Assembly (NCBI RefSeq): GCF_918797505.1 | Contig: NC_092802.1 | Span: forward strand, 11,551,480-11,615,479 | Direction of reading: 5' to 3' | Length of the DNA stretch: 64,000 nt | DNA from: Bemisia tabaci | Taxonomy: Eukaryota > Arthropoda > Insecta > Hemiptera > Aleyrodidae | Part shown: piece by piece, positions 27,180-38,670 of the stretch | Layout: each line of letters starts with the position of its first letter | How positions within the stretch are numbered: position 1 is the first letter of the stretch | Notes under the pieces: model-generated | The model's input: only the letters and a program-made list of their open reading frames with translations | Database searches by the model: none | Told to the model about the DNA's origin: nothing | Translations under genes and position numbers: made by a program

Positions 27180-28448
27180 TTGCATAAATGGCAAAGAGTT
27201 ACAGTTACTTGGAAAGAGAGAGAAAAAAAAACAAGGCGATTCATGAAGAAACTTTAAGAGAAACTAGGACCCAATATGTTGAACACTGCTCAAACAAAAC
27301 AATAATCTACTGAACTAAGTATGTCTTACAAATAGTTATAAGAAAGGAACAAGAGAGGCAATGAATAACTTGATTAGGTTTAAAAGAAATACACCAAGTC
27401 GAATTTTGGAAAAAAATGAGTTGGGAATAGTTTTGAATTGGACCAGTTGTAAATTTTCCTCTGTAAAATATTCAAAGTTAAGAGAGAGTATTTTGAACGT
27501 GAAAATAGTTATTAGACATTGCCTCTTTCTAGTTTTTCATTTAAAAAAATGTTACTTAACAATATTGTAGCCACTACAAGAACAACTTGTAATTGTCTTT
27601 AACATTGAGTCTTATGAAAGAATGAAAGTTCAAACCTCTTTCTTGATTCAAACTTGATGCGTTTCTGTTAAATCCTGTTCAAAAGACCATTTTAAGCTCC
27701 CATTTTGCAAACATCAATTTACATGTACAGTAATATGGTTAAAAATCAGGTAAGCATTATTGTAAAATTAGATTAAAAAAAATGATCACAAAGTTTTGGA
27801 GCACCAACTTCCTGCCACATTCAACAGGCTACTACCAATCAGCAACAAAATTGCAGCCCTGTTGACGAAAGCAACTTGAGGGATGAAACAATGAATATAT
27901 CAATGTAACAAAGACTTCTCTTGATAAACCTTCATTTCTGTGACACTAAATTTTATATTTCCTGGGAACAGAAGGAGGGAACCTGCCCTATGATTTTTCA
28001 TGATCGTTAATGGTAGGATCTGGTAGATTGACCACCTGTTTTTTTCCTTGTCTCCCACGAAAAACTGGCCATCAAAAGTTATAGGGTGGCTAGAAAAATT
28101 TCATTTTATCATTCCCTGACTATTTCACACCACTTGAGAACGCCACCCATCTGGCATGTTTGACGGATACGGTAGGCACAACAACGCAATTAGCTGGCCT
28201 GTTGCTGACCCAATTTTTTGAGCTTGAACCCGGCTCAATAACAAATTCCTTGACCGTTGACGAAATTCCCTGATTTTTTCCGGTCAAGTTGCATTCCCTG
28301 GTTTTCCTCGGTTGCTAGCCACCCTGAAAGTAGCACATTTGCGGCCCCCAGGCTACAGCTATATTCCTAGAACCAGACTCGACAAATGATAATCACTGGT
28401 ATGACAAATTCAAAAATTGAGGCAGTGATTAGTAAACATTCAGGAAAA
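27180..28448. other. intergenic, downstream of DPH1
   Basis: The 3' flank of DPH1 on the minus strand. No clear AATAAA near the stop and no repeat family recognised. Confidence 0.4.
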
Positions 28449-30748
28449 CTACAGGGTTTTGTTGCAGCTACCACAACAATCATCCTTGCTTGATTTTTCC
28501 TTGTGATTTGGTGTCCAATCACCGAGGCTACAAGAGGCGTAGAAATCCATTGGGTAGCTATTATTGCTCTCGGGGCTACACCTCCACTCACTCTCACCGA
28601 GAGCAACAGCACTTTCATAAGGTGAAAGTAGTGGGCGAGAAAATGCTGATCCCCAGTCGATTGAGAGGCGCGGACACCCTATTTGTATCCATGCGTCGAC
28701 AGACTGCTCCATTAATTTCAGCTTGCTTGGGAATATCTCTGAAAGTAGGATAAGCGCGACCTCTTTTCCATGTTTGCTCAGTTTTTCCTGGAAAAATAGT
28801 AGGTACAGTTCAGAGATTAGAAAATTTTCCGCATTGAAAATTACCGATTTCTTAAATCAAGTGAAAGAGGGTGCCACAGAATTTAGAAAATGAATTTCCC
28901 TGCCACATTTTCATGAAATTCCTTGGCAATAATTGCACATATGCAAGATGGTCAAAAAGACATGATTGGAAATTGTTTTTAGGCAAACTTAGTTTTCCGA
29001 AACGTCACACCCATTACCCATTCTAAGAATCAAATAAAGGTGACTTTGCAATTTTAGCCACACAAGAGCAGCTCACGGCAAGGTCCAGTTGTTGTGAATC
29101 ATTCTTGTAATTAATGTATTGAGAAAATAAAGAACTAATTGAAATTGAAGAAAATTTTCTCTGACACTTCCGTCATTTTCCCGGACTTTTCAAAATTCCT
29201 TGACATTTCCCGGTAATTTCGGAGTTTACTGATTGGCAACCTTGTAAACATTGGAGAGCAGAAATATATTTTCTTCTAAGTTTTTGTTGGATCCTGAGGG
29301 AGAGATTTCAAGTTTTTCTAGGAGAACAATTAAAAAGAAAATTCTCCACCCTTAAAGATCCAGAAAGCTTCCAAGGCTATATGAGAATCATGAGCCTATA
29401 TTTTCTGAATTATTGAATGAATGTTTGATTTTCTGACATCTGTTTCCCTCCCCTCCCCCCTCCCCAAAGATGCCTGTGAGTTGAACACAACTGTTTTTTG
29501 ACTCAAGTACTTTTCAATGAGATTCTGTGATGTCAAAATATTGTAAAATGTCTATCTAAGTGACTATCTGTACTAGCTGCTAGTTTTCATGCGAGCAGAG
29601 GCTTCAATGTGATTCTAATGTGAGAGTGTTGAGCAATTGAACTATAAAATGAAACTTTTGGAGACTCACACAAGATTTAAGGTCAGGAAATTTTTTAAAA
29701 AACTCACTTGCACGTAAAATATTAATTTGTGAGCTGGCAAAACTGGGCTACAAATTAATATTTTACGTGTAAGTTAGTTTTTTAAAAATTTTACTGAATG
29801 AAACTATAGGTATTGTTTTGTCTTCACAAGAAACCAGAGGTATTTTCCTAACTCAAAGCTAGATAGAAAAAGTTAGACGATAAAAATGAAAGGTTTTACA
29901 GAGGAAAATAAAAGCATACCAGTAAATTTTCCATAACTTTTGGACTTCCTTGGTGTCCTAATGTTCCCAGAATGAGGCCAAATCGAGACACATCCTTGGA
30001 TTTAGCAATGGCTGCGTGGCGGGTTTCCCTCATCACAGTATGATCATAAAACTCTTCAGTAAATTTTTTCTCGTACGGATCATACCTGCAGAAAAAATAG
30101 AAAATTAATTACCTACCCAAGTGCAGCGCCAAATTCATGTTATGAACAGGTTTTCAAAAGATAATTTTCTGTTTTTCAAGTTGAAGGAAGGACATCTGAT
30201 ACTTCTGGTCATGCGACTCATTGATAACTTTGAAATAAGTTCTGTAAAGAAATACTGTGCACATATCCTTTAAAGGATTTCTCTCCTTTCCTCATTAGAT
30301 TCATCTTTTCTTCTATCACCATTTTGAGACCAATTGAAAGTGAAGGTGGGGGAAATTGCAACGATTTTCAAGTATAGTCAAGTAGGTACTTTTTCAGGCA
30401 TGACAAACCATGTTGATTCAGTTGACGAAATTTTGCTTCAGGATATGAAGAAAAATTTGCTACTTTTACTTCCAGAAGTTTTGATAATTTTAACTAAAAT
30501 ATCATTCAAGATACTTAGGTACATCTAAAACAATACTGAAACCTGAATATTAAAAATTCACCCACCTGTAAGCCTTGAGCTTGGGATTTGAAATCATAGC
30601 AGCTTCCAAATGAAACCTTCCATCTCCTAGATAAATTAGTGCATCAACATTTGCAATGATTGGAGCAGTGCAACCAAGGATTTCTCCGGGTGACAGAGGT
30701 TTGCTCTGAGGGATCGTAACAGAGTAACCACTTTGCCGCAACTCACTT
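28449..30748 (-). CDS. DPH1: DPH1, diphthamide biosynthesis 3-amino-3-carboxypropyl transferase subunit (C-terminal half)
   Basis: Dph1-Dph2 is the radical-SAM-like Fe-S enzyme that starts diphthamide synthesis on elongation factor 2. Three exons are visible: 30566-30748 (5' end lost in the N gap), 29920-30085 and 28449-28787, joining in frame with GT-AG borders to about 228 residues and a stop. Diagnostic stretches are [100 protein letters not shown] and [12 protein letters not shown]. Two of the three cluster Cys are present (GEILGC and IGCPRLS). The first Cys and about 200 N-terminal residues are not seen and should lie in or beyond the gap. The tail ends CCGSCNKTL. The gene lies 4.9 kb downstream of FHIP on the minus-strand map and shares its orientation. 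Confidence 0.95.
28788..29919. other. DPH1: DPH1 intron
   Basis: A GT-AG intron between the last two DPH1 exons. It contains the hairpin at 29688-29792; nothing else is recognised. Confidence 0.6.
29688..29792. repeat. 43-bp-arm hairpin in DPH1 intron
   Basis: Arms 29688-29730 and 29750-29792 are inverted repeats with few mismatches around a 19-base loop. They include ACGTAAAATATTAATTTGT. It may be a small MITE. Confidence 0.8.
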
Positions 30749-31248
30749 NNNNNNNNNNNNNNNNNNNNNNNNNNNNNNNNNNNNNNNNNNNNNNNNNNNN
30801 NNNNNNNNNNNNNNNNNNNNNNNNNNNNNNNNNNNNNNNNNNNNNNNNNNNNNNNNNNNNNNNNNNNNNNNNNNNNNNNNNNNNNNNNNNNNNNNNNNNN
30901 NNNNNNNNNNNNNNNNNNNNNNNNNNNNNNNNNNNNNNNNNNNNNNNNNNNNNNNNNNNNNNNNNNNNNNNNNNNNNNNNNNNNNNNNNNNNNNNNNNNN
31001 NNNNNNNNNNNNNNNNNNNNNNNNNNNNNNNNNNNNNNNNNNNNNNNNNNNNNNNNNNNNNNNNNNNNNNNNNNNNNNNNNNNNNNNNNNNNNNNNNNNN
31101 NNNNNNNNNNNNNNNNNNNNNNNNNNNNNNNNNNNNNNNNNNNNNNNNNNNNNNNNNNNNNNNNNNNNNNNNNNNNNNNNNNNNNNNNNNNNNNNNNNNN
31201 NNNNNNNNNNNNNNNNNNNNNNNNNNNNNNNNNNNNNNNNNNNNNNNN
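30749..31248. other. assembly gap (500 N)
   Basis: This is a run of exactly 500 N, which suggests a placeholder of unknown true length. It interrupts DPH1 inside an exon. No reading frame across it should be trusted. Confidence 0.99.
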
Positions 31249-31350
31249 TTAGTCCATATGTATGATTCATTGATAAGTGTATTGCATGCATAGCCAATGA
31301 GGACATTTTACTTACATTTGAGGAATTACCTAGCAATGAATCGACAAATA

Positions 31351-31588
31351 CTGCCATGGTACGGGAAAGCACCGTATGAACAATCAAATGTTAACAAAGT
31401 ACTATTTTGTAGGAAACTTTTGAATATGTTTCGTTGACAATTTCAGACGATTTAGATATTAGATGCCGCACAAAACTCTCTGAACATTTTGAAGCAAATA
31501 TTTCAAAATTTCTAAAGATATCTGTGTTTTAACGACGGAAATTTGGCAGCAGCCGAGATTGCATACAGCATTTTCCTTTGCAAGGCAG
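31351..31588. mobile_element. MITE family A, copy 3
   Basis: Left end CTGCCATGGTACGGGAAAGC and right end GCAAGGCAG with the inner family blocks. It abuts copy 4 within 70 bp. Confidence 0.7.
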
Positions 31589-32209
31589 GGTATTTATGAT
31601 CCCTAACCTACAGATCTATCTTCATCGTGCAAAAAGGATGATGCTGCTACATACTGCCGTGGTAAGGACAACCGCTGTATAAACCTTTAGGCGCTGCCAA
31701 AGTTCACGGTAAACTTATAAATACCTTTCCTCCAATTTTTCTAACAATTTTGTCTGCAAAGGGTATCCCGGGATAAGAATGTCAAAATGCCCTTGTGAAT
31801 GGATTTTTATTTTAACCATTTTAAGTCATCAAGGGGGTCCTAAAACTTAGGTTTTGGGGGGTTTCAGCCCCCCAACCCCCTCCGCCCCCCCTCAGACCCC
31901 CAAAAACCGCCTTTTTGGGCTATTTTTGACTATGCTAACGTCATTTCCTCATAACTTTCGTAATTTTCGATAGAATTGAACCAAAATTTGTCAGAATCTA
32001 CATCAATTAGCTTAGTTTGTGTAGAAAAAAATTCATTATCATCGGATAATATTTTAGCCCCTAAAGAAATTCGTAAAATTTTTGAAAAAATCATTTTTTT
32101 CCTTTTTTCGCGGCTAGGTGGCGTATGGAAACATGTACACAAACAAAAATTGTCTCTTTTCTTAATTTATACATCCAATAAGATACAGGAAAAATTTCGT
32201 GTTGATCGG

Positions 32210-33107
32210 AGTGGTGCGCCATACTTAAAAAACGCAATTTTCTAACCTCAAAACGGCCTAAATGCCACCATTAGCCTCCTTTGATGACTAGGCGTGGAGA
32301 AATGTAGAGAGAAATATCCGGTTTTATCGTCTCACCTCTTAAGTGATCCACTTAAGTACCTTGAGTCAAAATTTCGAGTCGATCAGAGTCGTGCGCAACA
32401 CCTAAGCACGCAATTTTCTAACCTCAAAACGCCGAAATAGCCCATTTCGGCACCCATTATCACTCCGTGTGAAAAAATAAGAAGAGGTACATCCGATATT
32501 ATTGTCCTACCTCATGAATTAGACACTTAAGTGCATGTAGTCAAAATTTCGAGTCCATCAGAGTGGTGCGCAACAACCGAACGCGCCGATTTCTAACCTC
32601 AAAACGCCCAAATTGCCCATTTCGGCACCCATTATCACTCTGTGTGAAAAAATAAGAAGGGGAACATCCTATATTATTGTCCTACCTCATGAATAAGACA
32701 CTTAAGTGCATTTAGTCAAAATTTCGTGTCGATCAGAGTGGTGCGCAACACCCAAGCACGCAATTTTCTAACCTCAAAACACGGCCAAAATGCCTATTTC
32801 GGCACCCATTAACACTCCGTGTAAAAAAGTAAGAAGAGATACATACGATATTATAGTCCTACCTCATGAATTAGACACTTTAGTGCATTTAGTCAAAATT
32901 TCGTGTCGATCAGAGTGGTGCGCAACACCCAAGCACGCAATTTTCTAACCTCAAACGCCCAAATTGCCCATTTCGGCACCCATTAACACTCCGTGTGAAA
33001 ATATAATAAGAGATACATCCGAATTTATTGTCCTACCTCATAAATTAGGCACTTAAGCGCATTTAGTCAAAATTTCGTGTCGATCAGAGTGGTGCGCAAC
33101 ACCCAAG
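32210..33107. repeat. 176-bp tandem array, left foldback arm
   Basis: Units begin near 32218, 32393, 32569, 32744, 32919 and 33095. Each contains GATCAGAGTGGTGCGCAACA-like and TCTAACCTCAAAACG blocks. Confidence 0.88.
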
Positions 33108-34114
33108 CACTCAGGGAAACCTCTAAACTCCAGGATATATATGACGGTAAGGAGGCTCGCCCATCCCCACGAAGAAGCGTTCCCTCCTCCAAACTTCCAT
33201 AATACGTAGCGGTGCAATGAGTACTGGCAAATTCAAGTCAATAAATTAACAAGAGGTGAGAAAGAAATCCTAAAGTGAAAGGAAATCACTTTTTTAGCAA
33301 AGAAACTTTGTTATGAGTGAATGAAACGGGTTTTTTATTTTAAATATAATTAAGATTAAAACGGTAAATACGACAGTATGTATAGTCGTATTTACCGTGG
33401 TCTAGCATTGGCCTCAGTATACCCTTCAGCTCGCCCAGAGGGATTCCCTTCATGAATCCCAGACACACCACGTGAAATCTGACCCACTTCAAAAAAAAAG
33501 GAACCACACCTTCAATTTGTTTTTTGTTTTTGTTTTAACCTGATATACTTACAAATTGTTTCAGAGGTAAACAAAAAAAATTGTAATGAGCAAGTGTTTG
33601 TTGACAAAGTCTGTTAAAATGAACCTTCTTTGCCAAGAAGAAATCATACCAAATACCCATCAAATTAGGTCAAATTTATCTCGTGCTTCTTAAAAAAAAT
33701 CTATCCTGTAAATTCAAACGCAAAATTGCGATTGACACCAGCAAAATGGAGCAACTTAAAACCATTGATCACTCGTCTTTATTTCTTGCTACTGATTTTT
33801 GTTTATTTTCCGATTTGTATATCATGTCTTACCTTAAGTAATAATTTTGTCATCTCTACGATTGTAAATATTAATTATATTTAAAAAAACCCCGTTTCTT
33901 TCACTCATAACAAAGTTTCTTTACTGAAAAAGTGTTTTCCTTTCACTTTAGGATTCTTTCTAACCTCTTGTTAATTTATTGACTTGAATTTGCCAGTACT
34001 CATTGCACCGCTACGTATTATGGAAGTTAGGACGAGGAAACGCTCCCTCGTGGGGGATGAGCGAGCTTCCCTACCGTCATATATATCCTGGGAGTTTAGA
34101 GGTTTCCCTGAGTG
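33108..34114. mobile_element. 1.0-kb TIR element inside the foldback
   Basis: Ends CACTCAGGGAAACCTCTAAA and complement, arms of about 240 bp. A further copy of the CACTCAGGGAAACC end lies just outside at 34124. The centre holds a perfect 14-bp-arm hairpin (33361-33398). Confidence 0.8.
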
Positions 34115-34207
34115 ACCGCCGGTCACTCAGGGAAACCTTGACCGAGTCTGCTACACGGCAAAGTGCCATAGTAAACTTTGAAATGTGCATCATGCAATTT
34201 TCAAGCG

Positions 34208-35530
34208 GGATCTTGGCTAACATACAGTGATAATGAATGCCAAAATGGGAATTTTGGAAGGTTTCAGGTTAGAAAGCGGCGGTGTTCGGGGTGTTGCGCA
34301 TCACTCTGATCAACACGAAATTTTGACTCTAGGTATTCAAGTGTCTAATTCATGAGGTAGGACTATAAAATCGAATGTACCCACCTCTCTTTTTTTTACA
34401 CGGAGTGTTAATGGGTGCCGAAATAGGCATTTTGGCCGTTTTGAGGTTAGAAAATTGCGTGCTTGGTGTTGTGCACCACTCTGATCGACACGAAATTTTG
34501 ACTAAATGCACTTAAGTGTCTTATTCATGAGGTAGGACAATAATATAGGATGTTCCCCTTCTTATTTTTTCACACAGAGTGATAATGGGTGCCGAAAATG
34601 GGCAATTTGGGCGTTTTGAGGTTAGAAATCGGCGCGTTTCGGTTGTTGCGCACCACTCTGATGGACTCGAAATTTTGACTACATGCACTTAAGTGTCTAA
34701 TTCATGAGGTAGGACAATAATATCGGATGTACCTCTTCTTATTTTTTCACACGGAGTGATAATGGGTGCCGAAATGGGCTATTTCGGCGTTTTGAGGTTA
34801 GAAAATTGCGTGCTTGGGTGTTGCGCACCACTCTGATCGACACGAAATTTTGACTAAATGCACTAAAGTGTCTAATTCATGAGGTAGGACTATAATATCG
34901 GATGTATCTCTTCTTACTTTTTTACACGGAGTGTTAATGGGTGCCGAAATAGGCATTTTGGCCGTTTTGAGGTTAGAAAATTGCGTGCTTGGGTGTTGCG
35001 CACCACTCTGATCGACACGAAATTTTGACTAAATGCACTTAAGTGTCTTATTCATGAGGTAGGACAATAATATAGGATGTTCCCCTTCTTATTTTTTCAC
35101 ACAGAGTGATAATGGGTGCCGAAATGGGCAATTTGGGCGTTTTGAGGTTAGAAATCGGCGCGTTCGGTTGTTGCGCACCACTCTGATGGACTCGAAATTT
35201 TGACTACATGCACTTAAGTGTCTAATTCATGAGGTAGGACAATAATATCGGATGTACCTCTTCTTATTTTTTCACACGGAGTGATAATGGGTGCCGAAAT
35301 GGGCTATTTCGGCGTTTTGAGGTTAGAAAATTGCGTGCTTAGGTGTTGCGCACGACTCTGATCGACTCGAAATTTTGACTCAAGGTACTTAAGTGGATCA
35401 CTTAAGAGGTGAGACGATAAAACCGGATATTTCTCTCTACATTTCTCCACGCCTAGTCATCAAAGGAGGCTAATGGTGGCATTTAGGCCGTTTTGAGGTT
35501 AGAAAATTGCGTTTTTAAGTATGGCGCACC
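34208..35530. repeat. 176-bp tandem array, right foldback arm, with higher-order repeat
   Basis: Units recur near 34288, 34470, 34648, 34819, 34996, 35170, 35344 and 35525. The block 34470-34995 is nearly repeated by 34996-35520, a three-unit duplication absent from the left arm. Confidence 0.85.
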
Positions 35531-36310
35531 ACTCCGATCAACACGAAATTTTTCCTGTATCTTATTGGATGTATAAATTAAGAAAAGAGACAATTTTTGT
35601 TTGTGTACATGTTTCCATACGCCACCTAGCCGCGAAAAAGGAAAAAAATGATTTTTTCAAAAATTTTACGAATTTCTTTAGGGGCTAAAATATTATCCGA
35701 TGATAATGAATTTTTTTCTACACAAACTAAGCTAATTGATGTAGATTCTGACAAATTTTGGTTCAATTCTATCGAAAATTACGAAAGTTATGAGGAAATG
35801 ACGTTAGCATAGTCAAAAATAGCCCAAAAAGGCGGTTTTTGGGGGTCTGAGGGGGGGCGGAGGGGGTTGGGGGGCTGAAACCCCCCAAAACCTAAGTTTT
35901 AGGACCCCCTTGATGACTTAAAATGGTTAAAATAAAAATCCATTCACAAGGGCATTTTGACATTCTTATCCCGGGATACCCTTTGACCCTAAGCTCCTGA
36001 AAATTTCAAGTAAAAATGTTCATAACTTTTCTGAAAGTGAAAATTTTGTCGAGGGAAGTTTGGCAACTCTCGAATGCTTATACGGTGTTCTTCCTGAGCA
36101 CGGCAGCATTCAAGGTAATGGTTGGAGCACTAACGACGCTTGGGAAAGATATCGCTGCTAGTTCGCCTTCAAATTTTGCGATGCAACCCAACCCTACACC
36201 GAGGTTAATTAAATTGAATCCACCATTGCACTTTATCCTGAAAGCTTCCGTGTATCCTGGGAACCTATTACTTACATTTGAGGAATTAGCAATCATTTGA
36301 CGGACAAGCA

Positions 36311-36500
36311 CAGCCATGCTAAGGAAAAACGTTATATGTGCATGCGGGTGTTGCCAAATGCATCTCGGAAAAGTACTATTTTAGAGGAAAGTTATGGGTA
36401 ATTTTTTTTAGCAGTTTAGAAAATTTAGATAAAATCGCGAATAAACTTTTCTAAAAATTTGGACGGAAAATATTTAAAATGTGTCCCATAAATTTGAAGT
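36311..36500. mobile_element. MITE family A fragment, copy 5
   Basis: The left end CAGCCATGCTAAGGAAAAAC and inner blocks are present. The right end is not recognisable. Confidence 0.55.
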
Positions 36501-36773
36501 GTCGGCCCAAAAGAATTGAGGTCTCCAGCACGATACAGTCTTTTAGCCTCGGCCTTAATACTCGTACATAGAGAAGAGACTTTTTAATTCAAATGTTTTT
36601 AGTGACCACTTTCAACTAATATTTGGGTCATGCGCAATCCTAAATTATTTCAGTATTCAGATTTTCCTGCAGTTTTTTTTTGTTTTTTTTTTTTTCATAT
36701 TATTTACGTATGTTATCAGGAATGTAAATGTTATACACTATAGAATATATTTGAAAACGAAATATAAACGTCA

Positions 36774-36779
36774 TTTATT
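36774..36779 (-). promoter_or_regulatory. candidate poly(A) signal of the pseudo-protease
   Basis: AATAAA on the minus strand lies about 120 nt after the stop codon at 36900, a normal distance for a 3' UTR. Confidence 0.5.
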
Positions 36780-36899
36780 CATATTCTCAAGACAATTTCA
36801 GGTTGTTCATTTCCACACTTCGTTTCCATTTCCCCTAGAATGAATCTGCAAGTCTATCCCTGTCCGTTTGCCATGTCATAGTTTGCATACACATTAAAA

Positions 36900-38670
36900 C
36901 TAATCGTAGTCATGGCCGGCAATTGCTCTCTGTGGTTTCGATTGTCCGACTGGTTTAGGCTTGCCCATAGTAACCGGCTTCGGATTATATTTGGCAGCTT
37001 CTCCCGCAGGAATGAGTTGAGGACCCCACGCACAAACGAGTGTGCAGAAGCCTTGAGGTGGTGTCGGGCAAGTAAATCCTCCCAATGGGATTGGAGTTGG
37101 CTTAGTTGGTACCTTAGGCGTGGTCGCTGTTACTGTTGGTTTCGTAGGCCCCTTAGTTGGTTGCTTAGTCGTACTCGCTGCGACTACTACTGCAGGTTTC
37201 GTAGGTCCTTTAGTTGGTGGCTTGGTCGTGCTCGCTGGTTTTGTAGGTCCATTAGTTGGTGGCTTGGTCGTGCCCGCTGGTTTCGTAGGCCCTTTAGTTG
37301 GTTGCTTAGTCGTGCTTGCTGCTACTACTACTGCTGGTTTCGTAGGTCCTTTAGTTGGTGGCTTGGTCGTGCTCGCTGGTTTTGTAGGTCCATTAGTTGG
37401 TGGCTTCGTCGTGCCCGCTGGTTTCGTAGGCCCTTTAGTTGGTTGCTTAGTCGTGCTCGCTGCTACTATTACTGCTGGTTTCGTAGGTCCTTTAGTTGGT
37501 GGCTTGGTCGTGCTCGCTGGTTTTGTAGGTCCATTAGTTGGCGGTTTCGTCGTGCCCGCTGGTTTCGTAGGCCCTTTAGTTGGTTGCTTAGTCGTGCTCG
37601 CTGCTACTACTACTGCTGGTTTCGTAGGTCCTTTAGTTGGTGGCTTGGTCGTGCTCGCTGGTTTTGTAGGTCCATTAGCTGGTGGCTTCGTCGTGCTCGC
37701 TGGTTTCGTAGGCCCTTTAGTTGGTGGCTTTGTCGTGCCCGCTGGTGGCTTTGTCGTGCCCGCTGGTGGCTTTGTCGTGCCCGCTGGTGGCTTTGTCGTG
37801 CCCGCTGGTGGCTTTGTAGTGCCCGCTGGTGGCTTTGTCGTGCCCGCTGGTGGCTTTGTCGTGCCCGCTGGTTTTGTAGGCCCTTTAGTTGGTGGCTTTG
37901 TCGTGCCCGCTGGTTTCGTAGGCCCGTTAGTTGGCGGCTTAGTCGTGCTCCCTGGTACTACTACTGTTGGTTTCGTGGGCCCTTTAGTTGGTGGCTTAGT
38001 AGTGTTCGCTGGTTTTGTAGGCCCTGTAGTTGGTGGCTTAGTCGTGCTCGCTGGTTTCGTAGGCGCTTTAGTTGGTGGCTTAGTCGTGCCCGCTGGTACA
38101 ACTACTGTTGGTTTCGTAGGCCCTTTAGTTGGTGGCTTTGTCGTGCTTGCTGGTTTCGTAGGCGCTTTAGTTGGTGGCTTAGTCGTGCCCGCCGGTACTA
38201 CTACTGTTGGTTTCGTAGGCCCTTTAGTCGGTGGCTTTGTCGTTGCCGCTGGTTTCGTAGGCTCTTTAGTTGGTGGCTTTGTCGTGCCCGCTGGTTTCGT
38301 AGGCCCTTTAGTTGGTTGCTTAGTTGTGCTCGCTGCTACTACTACTGTTGGTTTCGTAGGGCCCTTTGGTTGGTGGCTTAGTAGTGCTCGCTGGTTTTGT
38401 AGGCCCTGTAGTTGGTGGCTTAGTCGTGCTCGCTGGTTTCGTAGGCCCTTTAGTTGGAGGCTTAGTTGTAGTCACTGGCACTGCTACTGTTTGGTTTGTA
38501 GGTGGTAGTTTTGTTGTTGGTTTTGGTGTCACCGGGATTTTTGTTGTACCGACATTAGTTCCGTTACCTCCAGTAACTTCAGTTGAGGAGAAGCTGTTAT
38601 CGTATGCAACTGAGAGAGGTCTGTGTCGCACACCACAGTAGTTGATATTCCGTGCGAATCTGAAGTAACC
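36900..38670 (-). CDS. Pseudo-protease exon 8: last C1 strand, repeat tail and Cys-containing end
   Basis: The exon opens GYFRFARNINYCGVRH, the last strand of the papain fold. It passes through a Ser/Thr/Asn linker with two N-glycosylation sequons into tandem repeats with a 42-bp (14-residue) unit containing TTKPPTKGPTKPA. Some units carry an extra hydrophobic VVVAA-type insert, and one block uses only a 21-bp unit. The last 60 residues leave the repeat: GGFTCPTPPQGFCTLVC, then a Lys/Pro-rich end to a TAG at 36900-36902. The exon length is 1771 nt, one base over a multiple of three, because of the extra G near 38360. Without that base it is 589 codons plus stop; with it, translation stops at 38320 after SSSSSEHN. 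Confidence 0.78.

Larger units (their letters stand above)
31761..35981. mobile_element. 4.2-kb foldback element with tandem-repeat arms
   Basis: Ends GGGTATCCCGGGATAAG and complement. The outer 500 bp of each arm match closely in inverted orientation. The inner arms are arrays of a unit of about 176 bp: about 6 units on the left (32218-33107) and about 8 on the right (34208-35530). The right arm contains an extra three-unit block. A separate element sits at the centre. No transposase frame is seen. The flanks are AAA and TTT within a family A MITE. Confidence 0.85.
31654..36106. mobile_element. MITE family A, copy 4, split by the 4.2-kb foldback
   Basis: The left part 31654-31760 (CTGCCGTGGTAAGGACAACC) and right part 35982-36106 (ends GAGCACGGCAG) form one family A copy once the foldback at 31761-35981 is removed. 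Confidence 0.75.

Noticed and set aside
31260..31387. Minus-strand frame next to the gap as the DPH1 N-terminus
   Set aside because: The sequence matches a repeated segment at 36230-36340 and not DPH1.
36912..38508. Plus-strand open frames of 489 and 462 codons
   Set aside because: They are shadows of the minus-strand coding minisatellite. Both lack any family motif, and the minus strand has splice sites and C1 homology.
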